Source of the DNA: Calothrix sp. NIES-3974
Lineage (GTDB): Bacteria; Cyanobacteriota; Cyanobacteriia; Cyanobacteriales; Nostocaceae
Direction: 5' to 3'
Assembly (NCBI RefSeq): GCF_002368395.1
Contig: NZ_AP018254.1
Coordinates: forward strand, 3,782,001 to 3,846,000
Length of the DNA stretch: 64,000 nt
Below are positions 9,875 through 19,800 of this stretch, in pieces; the first letter of the stretch is position 1, and each line of letters starts with the position of its first letter. Under the pieces are notes generated by a model, which saw only the letters and a list, made by a program, of their open reading frames with translations, was not told where the DNA came from and ran no database searches. The translations under genes and the position numbers were made by a program.

Positions 9875-10876
9875 TTATTTAATTTTGGTAATATCAACCG
9901 TTTGTAACCAAGCTTGAATTTTTGCCATCCCTTCAGATAAACTCACCTTGGGTTCGTATTTCAATTTAGTTTGGGCTTTAGTGATAGAATATGCATAGGG
10001 ACGACTCATAAAATCAATAGATTCTGGTAATATATCCACCTCCTTACGTAATAACTTTTGTCCCTGCGATCGCACTTTCAAAAATAATTTAATTTCCTCT
10101 TTCCCCAAGGAAAAGGGAGGGGAATAATTACCTATTTTTGCTAATTGATCAAAATATTCTTTCCAACTCGTGTCTTGACCATCGGTAATGTTAAAAATTT
10201 CCCCGTAGGTTTGCTGCTCTATTGTTAAAAAAATGGCATCAATTAAATTATCCACGTAGACATGATTCATTACCCCTCGACCGTTGTCAGCGTAAGCAAA
10301 TTGTTTTTGCTGCATCATTTGCAAGGGACGGACTACCCAGGGTATACACCCAGCACCGTAGACATCACCAGCACGAATGATAATTACCCCAAAATCGGGA
10401 GGATGATTTTGTTGTAGAACCAACTGTTCCGCTTCCAATTTGGTTTGACAGTAGGGATTAGAACTAGGAGTTAACTGGACATCCTCGGTAATGCGATCGC
10501 GATAATTAAAACCGTATACTAACCCACTTGATAGGTATATAAATGTACTTACTTTATGTGTCTTGGCTAAATTTAACAGGTTTTTAGTTCCCTCCACATT
10601 TAGCTGACGAAAGACTTTAATTGCACCACCTTCCTTCGCTAGTTCCTCCGTATGGAGGATGATATCCACACCCTGACACGCGGATTTTGTGGCTGTTGTA
10701 TCCGTCACACTCCCCAGGGTGACATGTACCCCTAAAGTCTCAGCCAACTTTGCACGTTGGGGAGAACTTTCCATCCCCCGTACTTTCATTCCCCGTGCGA
10801 TCGCAATTTCTGCCATCCGTAGACCGATAAATTCACCAACACCAGTAATCAACAGAGTTTTTTCAGATAAGTTCAT
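9875..10876 (-). CDS. hgdA: NAD-dependent epimerase/dehydratase (extended SDR), HgdA-like
   Basis: The 333-residue protein has an N-terminal Rossmann motif, LLITGVGEFIG (GxxGxxG spacing), and a YxxxK catalytic pair in NPYCQTKLEAEQ at about residue 145, as in extended short-chain dehydrogenases such as UDP-galactose 4-epimerases and 3-beta-HSD relatives. ATG at 10876 is preferred over a TTG two codons earlier. Directly upstream in the same direction is hgdC, 89 bp away, then hgdB. In Anabaena 7120 hgdB, hgdC and hgdA form a cluster, HgdA being a putative epimerase needed for a proper heterocyst glycolipid layer. The symbol rests on this shared order; the substrate is unknown. Confidence 0.75.
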   Translation of the reverse strand: MNLSEKTLLITGVGEFIGLRMAEIAIARGMKVRGMESSPQRAKLAETLGVHVTLGSVTDTTATKSACQGVDIILHTEELAKEGGAIKVFRQLNVEGTKNLLNLAKTHKVSTFIYLSSGLVYGFNYRDRITEDVQLTPSSNPYCQTKLEAEQLVLQQNHPPDFGVIIIRAGDVYGAGCIPWVVRPLQMMQQKQFAYADNGRGVMNHVYVDNLIDAIFLTIEQQTYGEIFNITDGQDTSWKEYFDQLAKIGNYSPPFSLGKEEIKLFLKVRSQGQKLLRKEVDILPESIDFMSRPYAYSITKAQTKLKYEPKVSLSEGMAKIQAWLQTVDITKIK

Positions 10877-10964
10877 TAGCAAAAATTTAATAGGAATACA
10901 GTTGAAATAACCATCGGAATTGATTTTGGATTTTAGTGTCGATATAACAACTAAAAGCTCAAAA

Positions 10965-12140
10965 CTAAAATATTTCTGCTGGGTCAGTAGAGCGCAATTG
11001 ATTAATAGTTAAAGCGCCGGATGTCATACACATCAAAATAGTTGAAACCAAGACGATTATCATGTTTTGTCCACTCATCATAATGGGTAATCTGGTGACA
11101 TCCATTGCAAAGTCATATAAACCAATGGAAAAAATAAAACCTGGTATATATGCTAATAAAGCTAAAATTATTGCCTGTTGAAAGACTACACTAAATAAAT
11201 AATTATTAGCGTAGCCAATCGCCTTTAAGGTTGCATAGGCCACTAATTGACTGGAAATATTACTGTAAAGAATTTGATAAACAATCACAATTCCTACAAT
11301 CGAAGCCATTGTTAACATCAAGTTTAAAATAAAACCAATAGGTGTCCGGGTTGCCCAATAATCCTTTTCAAAATCAATAAATTCCTGCTTCGTAAACACA
11401 ATTACATCATTAGGTAATACAGCCTCAAGTTTTGCCCTAATATCCTTTAAATTAAAACCAGGTTCTACTTTAATTACACCAATATCAATCATTTCGGCTG
11501 GACGGGTATTGGGAAAAATCCGTAAAAAAGTTGAATCACTTACCAATAAATTTCCATCCACACCAAAGGACGGCCCTAAACTAAATAAACCACCAACTCT
11601 CACACGATATCCTGCTAAGGCATTAAAAGGATAAATCTCAATTACCTGGTCTTGTCCCTGTTCAAATAACTCGGCTACATTCCCAAATTCGGGACGGGAA
11701 TTGCGGTCAAATAAAACCACATCCGGTGTTTTGATTTTATCAATATTTTCCTTGACTTCGGGAATATCAATCGGTGATCTACTTGGTTCAAATCCAATCA
11801 CATAAATTGAATATTTTTGTCCCGTAGTCGGATTTCTAAATTTAGCAAATCCCATTGAAATCGGACTAACCGCCGCAACTCCTTCAAATCCTAACGCTTG
11901 ATATAAGCGTGAGCGAAAAAAACTTTGATTTGCGGTCAAGGATTTATATTGTGAACTAACTAGAAATAAATCTCCTTTAAGATTTTTATGCACCTGGGTT
12001 GCACTTGCATATAATGCATCCTGAAAACCCAGTTGCATAAACATTAAAATTACCAGAAAGGAAATCCCTGCTACAGCTACTAATGAACGAACTTTATTCC
12101 GAACTAGCTGTAGCCATGCTAAGGGTATTTTAAAACTCAT
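10965..12140 (-). CDS. hgdC: DevC-like ABC exporter permease, HgdC
   Basis: The 391-residue inner-membrane protein has one N-terminal transmembrane segment (about 13-36), a large periplasmic domain (about 40-260) and three C-terminal segments in an FtsX/MacB-type domain. It ends in TINQLRSTDPAEIF, a tail typical of DevC. The immediate upstream gene encodes the matching membrane fusion protein; no ATPase (DevA) gene lies in the cluster. In Anabaena the hgdBC genes are also without a neighbouring ATPase gene and are involved in deposition of the heterocyst glycolipid layer. Presumably an ATPase is supplied in trans. Confidence 0.8.
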   Translation of the reverse strand: MSFKIPLAWLQLVRNKVRSLVAVAGISFLVILMFMQLGFQDALYASATQVHKNLKGDLFLVSSQYKSLTANQSFFRSRLYQALGFEGVAAVSPISMGFAKFRNPTTGQKYSIYVIGFEPSRSPIDIPEVKENIDKIKTPDVVLFDRNSRPEFGNVAELFEQGQDQVIEIYPFNALAGYRVRVGGLFSLGPSFGVDGNLLVSDSTFLRIFPNTRPAEMIDIGVIKVEPGFNLKDIRAKLEAVLPNDVIVFTKQEFIDFEKDYWATRTPIGFILNLMLTMASIVGIVIVYQILYSNISSQLVAYATLKAIGYANNYLFSVVFQQAIILALLAYIPGFIFSIGLYDFAMDVTRLPIMMSGQNMIIVLVSTILMCMTSGALTINQLRSTDPAEIF

Positions 12141-12269
12141 GTAATTGATACTGCTTTACTTTGGATTGTTTACATATCCCATTTTTATTGTTAAGGGTTG
12201 ACAGTTAACTGTTAACTGTCAACAAACAACAAAATTTCTAGAGAATAATTTTTTGTCTTCCCCAAGGGA

Positions 12270-13466
12270 TTAAATTTGGATAGATACATCAACCTGTAAA
12301 TTAGTTAATCGCGCAACTAATTGACTATCCTCTGGGTCATCAATGCGAATTTTGACTTGAATTACACGACGATCCGTATCTGCTGCGGGATTAACACTCA
12401 AAATTCTTTGACGTTCGACCTGTAAACCGATATCGGTGACAACTCCTTCAATTTGACGGTTGAATGCAGTGCTAGTAATAATTGCTCTTTGTCCAGGTTT
12501 GACTTTAGCAATGTCGGTTTGATAAACTTCTGCTACCACATACATTTGGGAAGTTTTGCCAATATCCACAATACCTTCACTACCAATTACTTCACCGGTT
12601 TTGGTATGAATTTTTAAAATCTGACCATTAACAGGTGATTTCACCATCGTTAACTCGTGTTCTGCTTTCGCTTTTGTTAACGCACTACGGGTACTTCTTA
12701 ATTCTGCTTCCGCTAATTCCACATCAACCGGACGCACTTCATTCAAACTTGCTAATCTCGCTTGTCCTTCCCGAACTTGATTAGTAATTGTATTAATACT
12801 ACGACTCAAGGTTGCTTTCGATTCGCGGATTTGTTGTCGTAGGGTATCAACTTCTAAACGTTTTGATTCCGCTAAAGATACGGATACTGCTCCATCCCGT
12901 AGTAGTTGTTGATAGCGGTTATTTTCAGTTTTGGCATTATTTAACTGGGTCTGAAGTCTAGCAATTATCGCTTGCTGTGCTGCTACTTCACCTCGCAGTT
13001 GAGCATTTAATTGAGCAATCATCGCAGCTTGTGCTTCAATATCAGCATTTTTTGCACCTGCTTTCACCTGTGCTAACCGTGCTTGACTAACTTCTACCTG
13101 GTCTCTTGCTTGTTGTAGTGCTGCTCTTGTCCTTGCATAACCTTCTAAATGAGCAATTACCTGTCCTTGTTTAACTTCTTCCCCCTCGGTAACTAACATC
13201 TGTTCAATCCGGACACCACTGAGGGAACTTGGTGCAGATAACTGGGTGACTTCACCTTCTGGTTCAATTCTTCCTAGCGCTGTGACTGCAATTCGAGTGG
13301 GGGTAACTTGGGGTGTTTGATTGGATGTCCCTGGTACTAGGGTTAAAAATCTGGATGCATTATAAATTACAAATGCTAAACCAGCGATACCTACTGCAAA
13401 AGTGAGTAGCATTCTCCAACGAAAAGTTGAGTTGGCTAATATCCGTTTCTCGTTTTCAATTGACAT
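12270..13466 (-). CDS. hgdB: DevB-like membrane fusion protein (HlyD family), HgdB
   Basis: The 398-residue periplasmic adaptor has an N-terminal membrane anchor (about residues 19-40), a lipoyl-like half motif (GRIEPEGEV, VTEGEEVKQGQVIAHLEGY), a long Ala/Gln/Glu-rich coiled-coil hairpin (about 110-255), the second lipoyl half (VKSPVNGQILKIHTKTGEVIG) and a beta-barrel region. This is the DevB/HlyD layout that links an inner-membrane exporter to an outer-membrane TolC-like channel. The start at 13466 follows AAGGA at good spacing; an in-frame extension to 13598 enters short-repeat sequence. It is first in the hgdB-hgdC-hgdA set, and its promoter must lie in the large gap to the right. Confidence 0.82.
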   Translation of the reverse strand: MSIENEKRILANSTFRWRMLLTFAVGIAGLAFVIYNASRFLTLVPGTSNQTPQVTPTRIAVTALGRIEPEGEVTQLSAPSSLSGVRIEQMLVTEGEEVKQGQVIAHLEGYARTRAALQQARDQVEVSQARLAQVKAGAKNADIEAQAAMIAQLNAQLRGEVAAQQAIIARLQTQLNNAKTENNRYQQLLRDGAVSVSLAESKRLEVDTLRQQIRESKATLSRSINTITNQVREGQARLASLNEVRPVDVELAEAELRSTRSALTKAKAEHELTMVKSPVNGQILKIHTKTGEVIGSEGIVDIGKTSQMYVVAEVYQTDIAKVKPGQRAIITSTAFNRQIEGVVTDIGLQVERQRILSVNPAADTDRRVIQVKIRIDDPEDSQLVARLTNLQVDVSIQI

Positions 13467-13631
13467 TGTTATTATTCCTTTTTGGATTTTAGATTTTGGA
13501 TTACTCTTGAGTTGATCCGTTATTTCTGCATTTTTCACTAGGTGATAAGGGTTGATTTTCCTACTACTCACTATTCTCCATTCCCTAATTCTTGCCATTT
13601 TTAGGGGTATTCGTCTGTGGATTTTGGATTA

Positions 13632-13743
13632 TATATCAATCCCGATTTAAGTAGTGAAAAATAGCGTGCTGTTGACTGATGACTGGTGACTGTTAACCGT
13701 TACCCTATATATAAGATTTCACAAATTATTTAGGACTGCGGTA
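13632..13743 (+). repeat. Family A miniature element
   Basis: It runs from TATATCAATCCCGATTTAAG to TTTAGGACTGCGGTA and contains GTTGACTGATGACTGGTGAC, as in the copy at 8250. Confidence 0.6.
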
Positions 13744-14264
13744 TTTGCCGATAGCTGATTTCATGGAGTATAAAAATGAGGGATTTCACTGTTTTTGTTT
13801 TGATTACCTGTGCTATTTTCCCTATCATAAGTTAGCTTAGTTTCACTCTAAATAGATTGTTTGATTCTTGCAGATTTCAGTCATCAGCTTGATTATCTCT
13901 TGGAAACACAGCCTAGTACTAAATGGCAGGAAGCTCAAAATATTAATATATAAGCTTTTCCCTCCAATTAATGGTTGCTTTATTTACACCGACCGTTACT
14001 ATGAGAGTTATTTTGGGTGTAGAGACAATGCTGAAAATTCATCTTTTTCCTAGGGAAATTGGGATATTTGTAAACTTGACAGCAGAAGTTATGCAATTCT
14101 TTTTCAATTTGTAATCGTCGGTAATTCAAATATTTTATGCACCTGGAGGATTCAACTTTACTGCCATTGAGTCTTCAATTTTATTGTTGAATGAATTGCT
14201 TAAATGAAGTGTAAAATTAATGACAAAGATAAGGGAAAATCAAATTGAAGAAAAGATTGATTTA

Positions 14265-14380
14265 ACTGTATTTCTCACAGGAAAGTCATAACCCATTAGC
14301 TAATGGTTGGATTTTCCTACTACTTCCTAATCCCTGTTCCTTACTCACTGAAAGTTTGAGAAGTTTGTGAGAAATTTGGT
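14265..14380 (+). repeat. Family B miniature element, diverged ends
   Basis: Inverted ends centred on ATTTCTCAC (14270) and GTGAGAAAT (to 14376) enclose the family core, ATTTTCCTACTACTTCCTAA and TTACTCACTGAAAG. Confidence 0.55.
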
Positions 14381-14563
14381 TTTAATCCTTGATTTTTAAG
14401 ATAACACAAAAGCAATTGATTGCACTATCAAATTTTGGGCTTTTGTTAGGGAGTAACTAATTTATTTTGATGGATTTAATGACAGATTTTTACCACTGAT
14501 GTTGCTACTTTTTGTTAGCGGGTAACAGTCAACAATATTGCTAATCCACCCATATCTCCATCA

Positions 14564-14766
14564 CCCCCATTTCTCACAAAACCCTAAAACTCATGGGGAA
14601 TAGTCCGTGACGGGAGTAGAAGGAAAATCAATCCGTTACTCAAGGCTTATATCGATTATCTTTTACTTTGAAATAAATAAAACTAGAATAATCAACGCTT
14701 ATAGCTCCTGAGATGTAGCAATCATTAGCGTAAACGATATTACAACTTACTTGTGAGAAATCCAGG
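14564..14766 (-). repeat. Family B element interrupted by a family D element
   Basis: The terminal repeats are CCCCCATTTCTCAC and GTGAGAAATCCAGG. They are flanked by a 4-bp direct repeat, ATCA (14560-14563 and 14767-14770), the target duplication. A family D element sits inside at 14650-14739. Confidence 0.7.
14650..14739 (+). repeat. Family D miniature element, about 90 bp, nested in family B
   Basis: The ends TATCGATTATC and GTAAACGATA are imperfect inverted repeats flanked by TTA on both sides. Comparison with the uninterrupted family B copy at 36709 shows the insertion point exactly: GGC-TTA before and TTA-CAAC after. Confidence 0.7.
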
Positions 14767-15424
14767 ATCAGAGGAGAAAGCTGTCACTGCATCATTATCT
14801 AGCTTGCTTCCCATAGGGTACCCAGGGGAAAGAAAGTAGTCACAAAAATCATGCGATCGCTGCGGATAAATCTTCTCTCACGGGAAGACGTTGCGTAAAT
14901 CCTGTATATAATGCGATCGCAAATTTGCTCTCAGACAGTCAAAAGCGATCGCTTTGTCACGGATATCCTCACTCATGGTAATTTCAGCAGCACAATCTGC
15001 GAGAAAACTAATTTTCAGTTTGTAGTCGGGTATAAATCCCTGACCACAAACCGAACCATTCCACTGTCTGCAAAAGGTGTTGAGTAGCGGGTTGATTTTC
15101 CTACTACTCCCTGAAAGCTTTTGGGGTTTGTGAGAAATCCGAGAAATGACCTGTTGATTGATGCTTACCTCCAGGAGATAGAAAGTGATTAAGATAGTTC
15201 GAGAATAATTGGCTTGGTTTATCTAGAAATTTGGATTGACGCAGTACCATTCCTCTCTATTTCATATTCCCATAGATTATCTATCTGAATAGATATTTGT
15301 GCTACTCCATGATGGAAGACGAAAATATTTTTCTTTGGTTTCTTAATTTTCACTCTTTAATTATAGTTATTGATTAACAAAAAGCTAGGCTAATAGTCTT
15401 TAATTATTTCCTAATTACCTGTTA

Positions 15425-15600
15425 TCTATCGCAACCCAATTTAATTCGTGAAAAATATTGCTTTTAGCTGTACTCTACCGGAAGTATTCTTGTTGATAAG
15501 TCGCACTACAGGTGTCTACGTCTATGGCTGTTTACTGTCAACCGTTAACAGTCAACAACCCTAAATGTAAGATTTTACAAATCATTTAGGACTGCTATAC
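15425..15600 (+). repeat. Family A element with an internal extra segment
   Basis: The ends match family A (TATCGCAACCCAATTTAATTC at left, TTTAGGACTGCTATA at right), but about 65 bp of unrelated sequence separates the AAAAATA and GTTTACTGTCAACCG parts. Confidence 0.5.
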
Positions 15601-16886
15601 TCCCTTTAACTGTTAATCCCTAACAATCAAAAAGTAAATCGGTAAATCTATCTTTGCTCAGATGACATTACCCAAGTATCTAACATTATCCTAAAAAGAG
15701 CTAAGTAATTTAATTCCCAGTAGTCAAGCTATTTTGCACGAATATTTTACATATTTGTAAATTTTGACTGATATCTGGGATGAATTTCGCTATCATCAAA
15801 TTACGATAATTTCTCACCAGGAGATAGACTTGTCACAGCAAATGTTAGCGATTAACAATTAATTATGTACAAATTGTTCAACAATTTTCAATTTATGATT
15901 TAAACTGAAGACAAAGGATGTAAATCATCTCTAAGTCTATTCACTTCCAGAAAAATAAAGTAACTTTCGGTAACGGAGATGTCAGACTAACAAAACAGAA
16001 AATCTCTAAACTATATAATCTTAGTCCCTATTTTTGGCGTTACTCTGGATGCAACAATATCAATAAGTGATGTTATTTATCCCAACTAATTGATATTATT
16101 AAATTCATGGGTAAGCCCAAGACAAAAGTCTTTCTGTTCCCATCGCTACTTCTAAGTTCCCTGAATTTAAACTAGAATCAGTTTCTCCTAGTTTGTACCA
16201 TCATCAATTGATTGAATTTACCTGGTTACAAATTTACCCTATGGTTATTTCACTAGTCCTCATAATTTAATTGGTTTACTTCTCAATTTTTGGGAATCAA
16301 GCGTAGTCTAGATTTTGTTCGGGAATAATTGCAGATACATAGTTATTATTTTGACGAATTATACTAGTCGGCTTGGTTTGTTCAGGACATCTCATGATGA
16401 AATTCTGTATATCTTGATAGAATCGATGAGATATTTATCCACCTATATCATTGAAAAAATGGTTTATTAGATGAATCATTGAGAGATGAGTGTGCAGAAT
16501 TTGTATAGAGAATTAATCCGAAATTTCATCACACTAAACTGTAGTGTAAATCCATATCTGAGAAGATAATATTTTCAAGGGTTATGAAGTCGGAATAATT
16601 CTTCGGATGTGTGATGTCTAATGTATTTGAGATTCCTGGAATTGCAGAGTTCTGAGGGCAGTTTACAAAAAAACAGTTGAAGATTAGCTGGTTCAAGATG
16701 AAAAGCTAATTTTTTAGCTGCACTCACTTATTTTATATTTCTGATTGTGTACTTGAACAATCTGGATGATTAACTGACCTATTCAATATTTTGGGTAGCT
16801 AAATTACAGTTTTTTTGTAGCTGTTTGATTGAGTTTATTCTTTTTATGCCGCTCCATTTTCTTGACCTTAGTTTTTTAAATTATCT

Positions 16887-19800
16887 ATGTCTGCTTCCTG
16901 GATAGAAAATGCTTTAGCGCAGTTAGAAGCACAAATAAATAATTGCGAACAAGCAGTAATTCGTGTTATCGAAGACAAAAAAAGGATAGAGAGTAAATCT
17001 ATGGCAAATGATAGCTTAAATCGTAAATTACAGTATAGTCCGATTGCGATTGTGGGAATGGCTTCATTATTTCCCCAATCACGGACATTAGAGGATTATT
17101 GGGAAAATATTATTCATCAGGTAGATTGTATTACTGATGTACCAGAAAGTCATTGGCATGTGGATGATTATTTTGACCCCAATCCCCGCACAACTAAAGA
17201 TAAAACCTATTCTAAAAGGGGTGGATTTATTCCCCATGTTGACTTTAATCCGATGGAATTTGGTTTACCACCGAATATTTTAGAGGTGACTGATGTTTCC
17301 CAATTGTTGAGTTTGGTAATAGCCAAAGAAGCAATGGAAGATGCGGGATATGGTCTATCTCGTGAATTTAATCGGGATAAGGTGGGGGTAATTCTGGGTG
17401 TGGCTATGGCTAGAAATTTGGGAATTCCCCTGTCTGCGAGGTTACAATATCCGATTTGGGAAAAGGTACTCAAAAGTAGCGGAATTAGTGACCAGGATAC
17501 GCAGAAAATTATTGAAAAAATGCAAGCTGCTTATATTAAGTGGGATGAAAATGCTTTCCCCGGAATGCTTGCAAATATTGTTGCTGGACGGATTGCCAAT
17601 CGTTTAAATTTGGGTGGAATTAATTGCGTTGTTGATGCAGCTTGTGCGAGTTCCTTTGCAGCTTTAAAAATGGCAATTAGTGAACTAGTGGAACACCGTT
17701 GCGATATGATGCTAACTGGTGGGGTGGATACGGATAATTCGATTACCGCATATATTTCCTTTAGTAAAACCCCCGCTCTGACACCCAGTGATAAAGTGCG
17801 TCCCTTTGATGCGAAATCCGATGGGATGATGTTGGGTGAAGGGATTGGTATTTTGGTTCTCAAACGCTTGGAGGACGCAGAACGGGATGGAGATAAAATC
17901 TATGCGGTAATCAAAGGGATTGGTACATCCAGTGATGGAAGGTATAAGAGTATTTATGCACCCCGTCCGGAAGGTCAAATGACGGCTTTGCGACGTGCTT
18001 ACGAAGATGCGGGTTTTGAACCAGCTACGGTTGGTTTAATTGAAGCCCACGGAACTGGAACGATGGCTGGAGACCCGACGGAATTTGCATCCTTGCGTGA
18101 ATACTTTGGCGAGGAAAATCCCCGTCGTCAGTATATTGCCCTGGGGAGTGTGAAATCGCAGATTGGCCATACAAAAGCGGCGGCGGGAGCAGCTAGTTTA
18201 ATTAAAACATCTTTGGCGCTGTATCACAAGGTTTTACCGCCAACTATTAACGTTACCGAACCCAATCCCAAATTTAATATTGAAAATACACCCTTTTATA
18301 TTAATACCCAAACACGTCCGTGGATTCGTCCCCAGGGTGAAGTTCCCAGAAGGGCTGGTGTGAGTGCCTTCGGGTTTGGTGGTACTAATTATCACGTAGT
18401 ACTAGAGGAATATACTGGTAAACCGAGTCCGGAACTGCGGGTTCACCACACACCCTATCAAATATTGATTGATGGGGTAAATCCGGAAGAATTGCGATCG
18501 CAGTTGGAAAATCTGTTGGTGGATTTAGGTGCATCCACGGGTCAGGTAAAATTTATTGAGTTGGTTAAGTTGAGTAAAGAGAAGGAAATCCCTGTCCACC
18601 ATGCTAGGGTGGGATTTGTGGCTCAGTCGCGGGAAGAAGCGGTTAAATATCTGGAAATTGCGATCGCTCAACTGAAAAAACAGCCAGATGCGGCAGTTTG
18701 GGAACATCCCCAGGGAGTATATTACCGTCAACAGGGGATGGAATTGCAGGGTAAGGTGGTGGCTTTGTTCTCTGGACAGGGTTCCCAATATTTGGAAATG
18801 GGTCGGGAAGTGGTGATGAATTTCCCGGTGATGCAGGAATTCTATGGTTACATGGATAGTTTGCTGCTCAAGGATAATATGCGACCTTTGTCGGATGTGG
18901 TTTTCCCACCACCCGTGTTTAATGAGAATGACCGAGCTATGCAGGTGAGTGCCCTACAACGGACTGAGTATGCCCAACCAGCCATTGGGATGATGAGTGC
19001 AGGATTGTATAAAATTTTGCATCAAGCTGGATTGAAACCGGATTTTGTGGCTGGTCATAGTTTCGGTGAAATTACGGCACTGTGGGCGGCTGGTGTATTT
19101 AGTGATGCTGATTACTGTGGGTTGGTGAAAGCGCGGGGACAAGCGATGGCTCCTCCCCAAGACCCGGATTATGATGCGGGAGCGATGTTAGCAGTGAGGG
19201 AGAATTTAAGTACGATTGAAGCTTATTTGAAACCTTTTTCCCAGGTAAGTGTGGCGAATCTGAATTCACCCCGTCAGGTGGTATTAGCAGGACCGACGGA
19301 GGAAATTACCAAAGTGCGTCAGGTGTTGGTAGAACAGGGATTTGCGGCGATGTTATTACCAGTTTCAGCTGCTTTCCACACCTCTTTGATTGCCTTTGCC
19401 CAAAAATCCTTTGCGATCGCCCTCAAATCGACAGAGTTTAAACCTCAACAGATTACTACCTATAGTAATGTTACAGCCCATCCCTATCCCCAGGAACCGC
19501 AGAAAATTAAACAAATTCTGGAAACCCATTTAGCCAATCCCGTACTGTTTAAACAGCAAATTGAGAATATTTACAATGCGGGGGGATATTGCTTCGTTGA
19601 ATTTGGTCCACGACGGATATTAACCAACCTGGTTCAAGATATTTTAGGTGAAAGACCCCACATTGCGATCGCCCTAAATCCCAGTGATAGAAAAAATAGC
19701 GATCGCAGTTTACGGGAAGCGGTTGTACAGTTACGGGTACATGGGGTTCAGTTACAGGATATTGACCCTCTGCAAAAACTTCCCACACCTCCTGTACCGG

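Larger units (their letters stand above)
13467..16886. other. 3.4-kb gap between divergent hgdB and hglE
   Basis: No convincing protein gene is visible on either strand. The left two-thirds hold a family A element (13632-13743), family B elements (about 14265-14380 and 14564-14766, plus a fragment at 15081-15141), a family D element nested in the second B, and a split family A element (15425-15600). The roughly 1.25 kb directly before hglE (15640-16886) is AT-rich and shows no recognised repeat or gene. It probably carries the divergent promoters and long leaders. A short open frame at 14883-15080 on the minus strand with protein-like composition may be gene debris. Confidence 0.5.

Noticed and set aside
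13868-14053. A 61-codon open frame in the hgdB-hglE gap
   Set aside because: No recognisable motif, no Shine-Dalgarno and AT-driven composition; chance frame.
14883-15080. Minus-strand open stretch reading QWNGSVCGQGFIPDYKLKIS and onward, ending at a TGA
   Set aside because: Composition looks protein-like, but the upstream end runs into a family B fragment, there is no start or known family, and HIP1 octamers inflate the openness. Possible gene debris only.
16795-16807. GTA-N7-TAC about 80 bp upstream of hglE, resembling an NtcA site
   Set aside because: The NtcA palindrome needs 8 bases between the half sites; here there are 7, and no well-placed -10 box is convincing.
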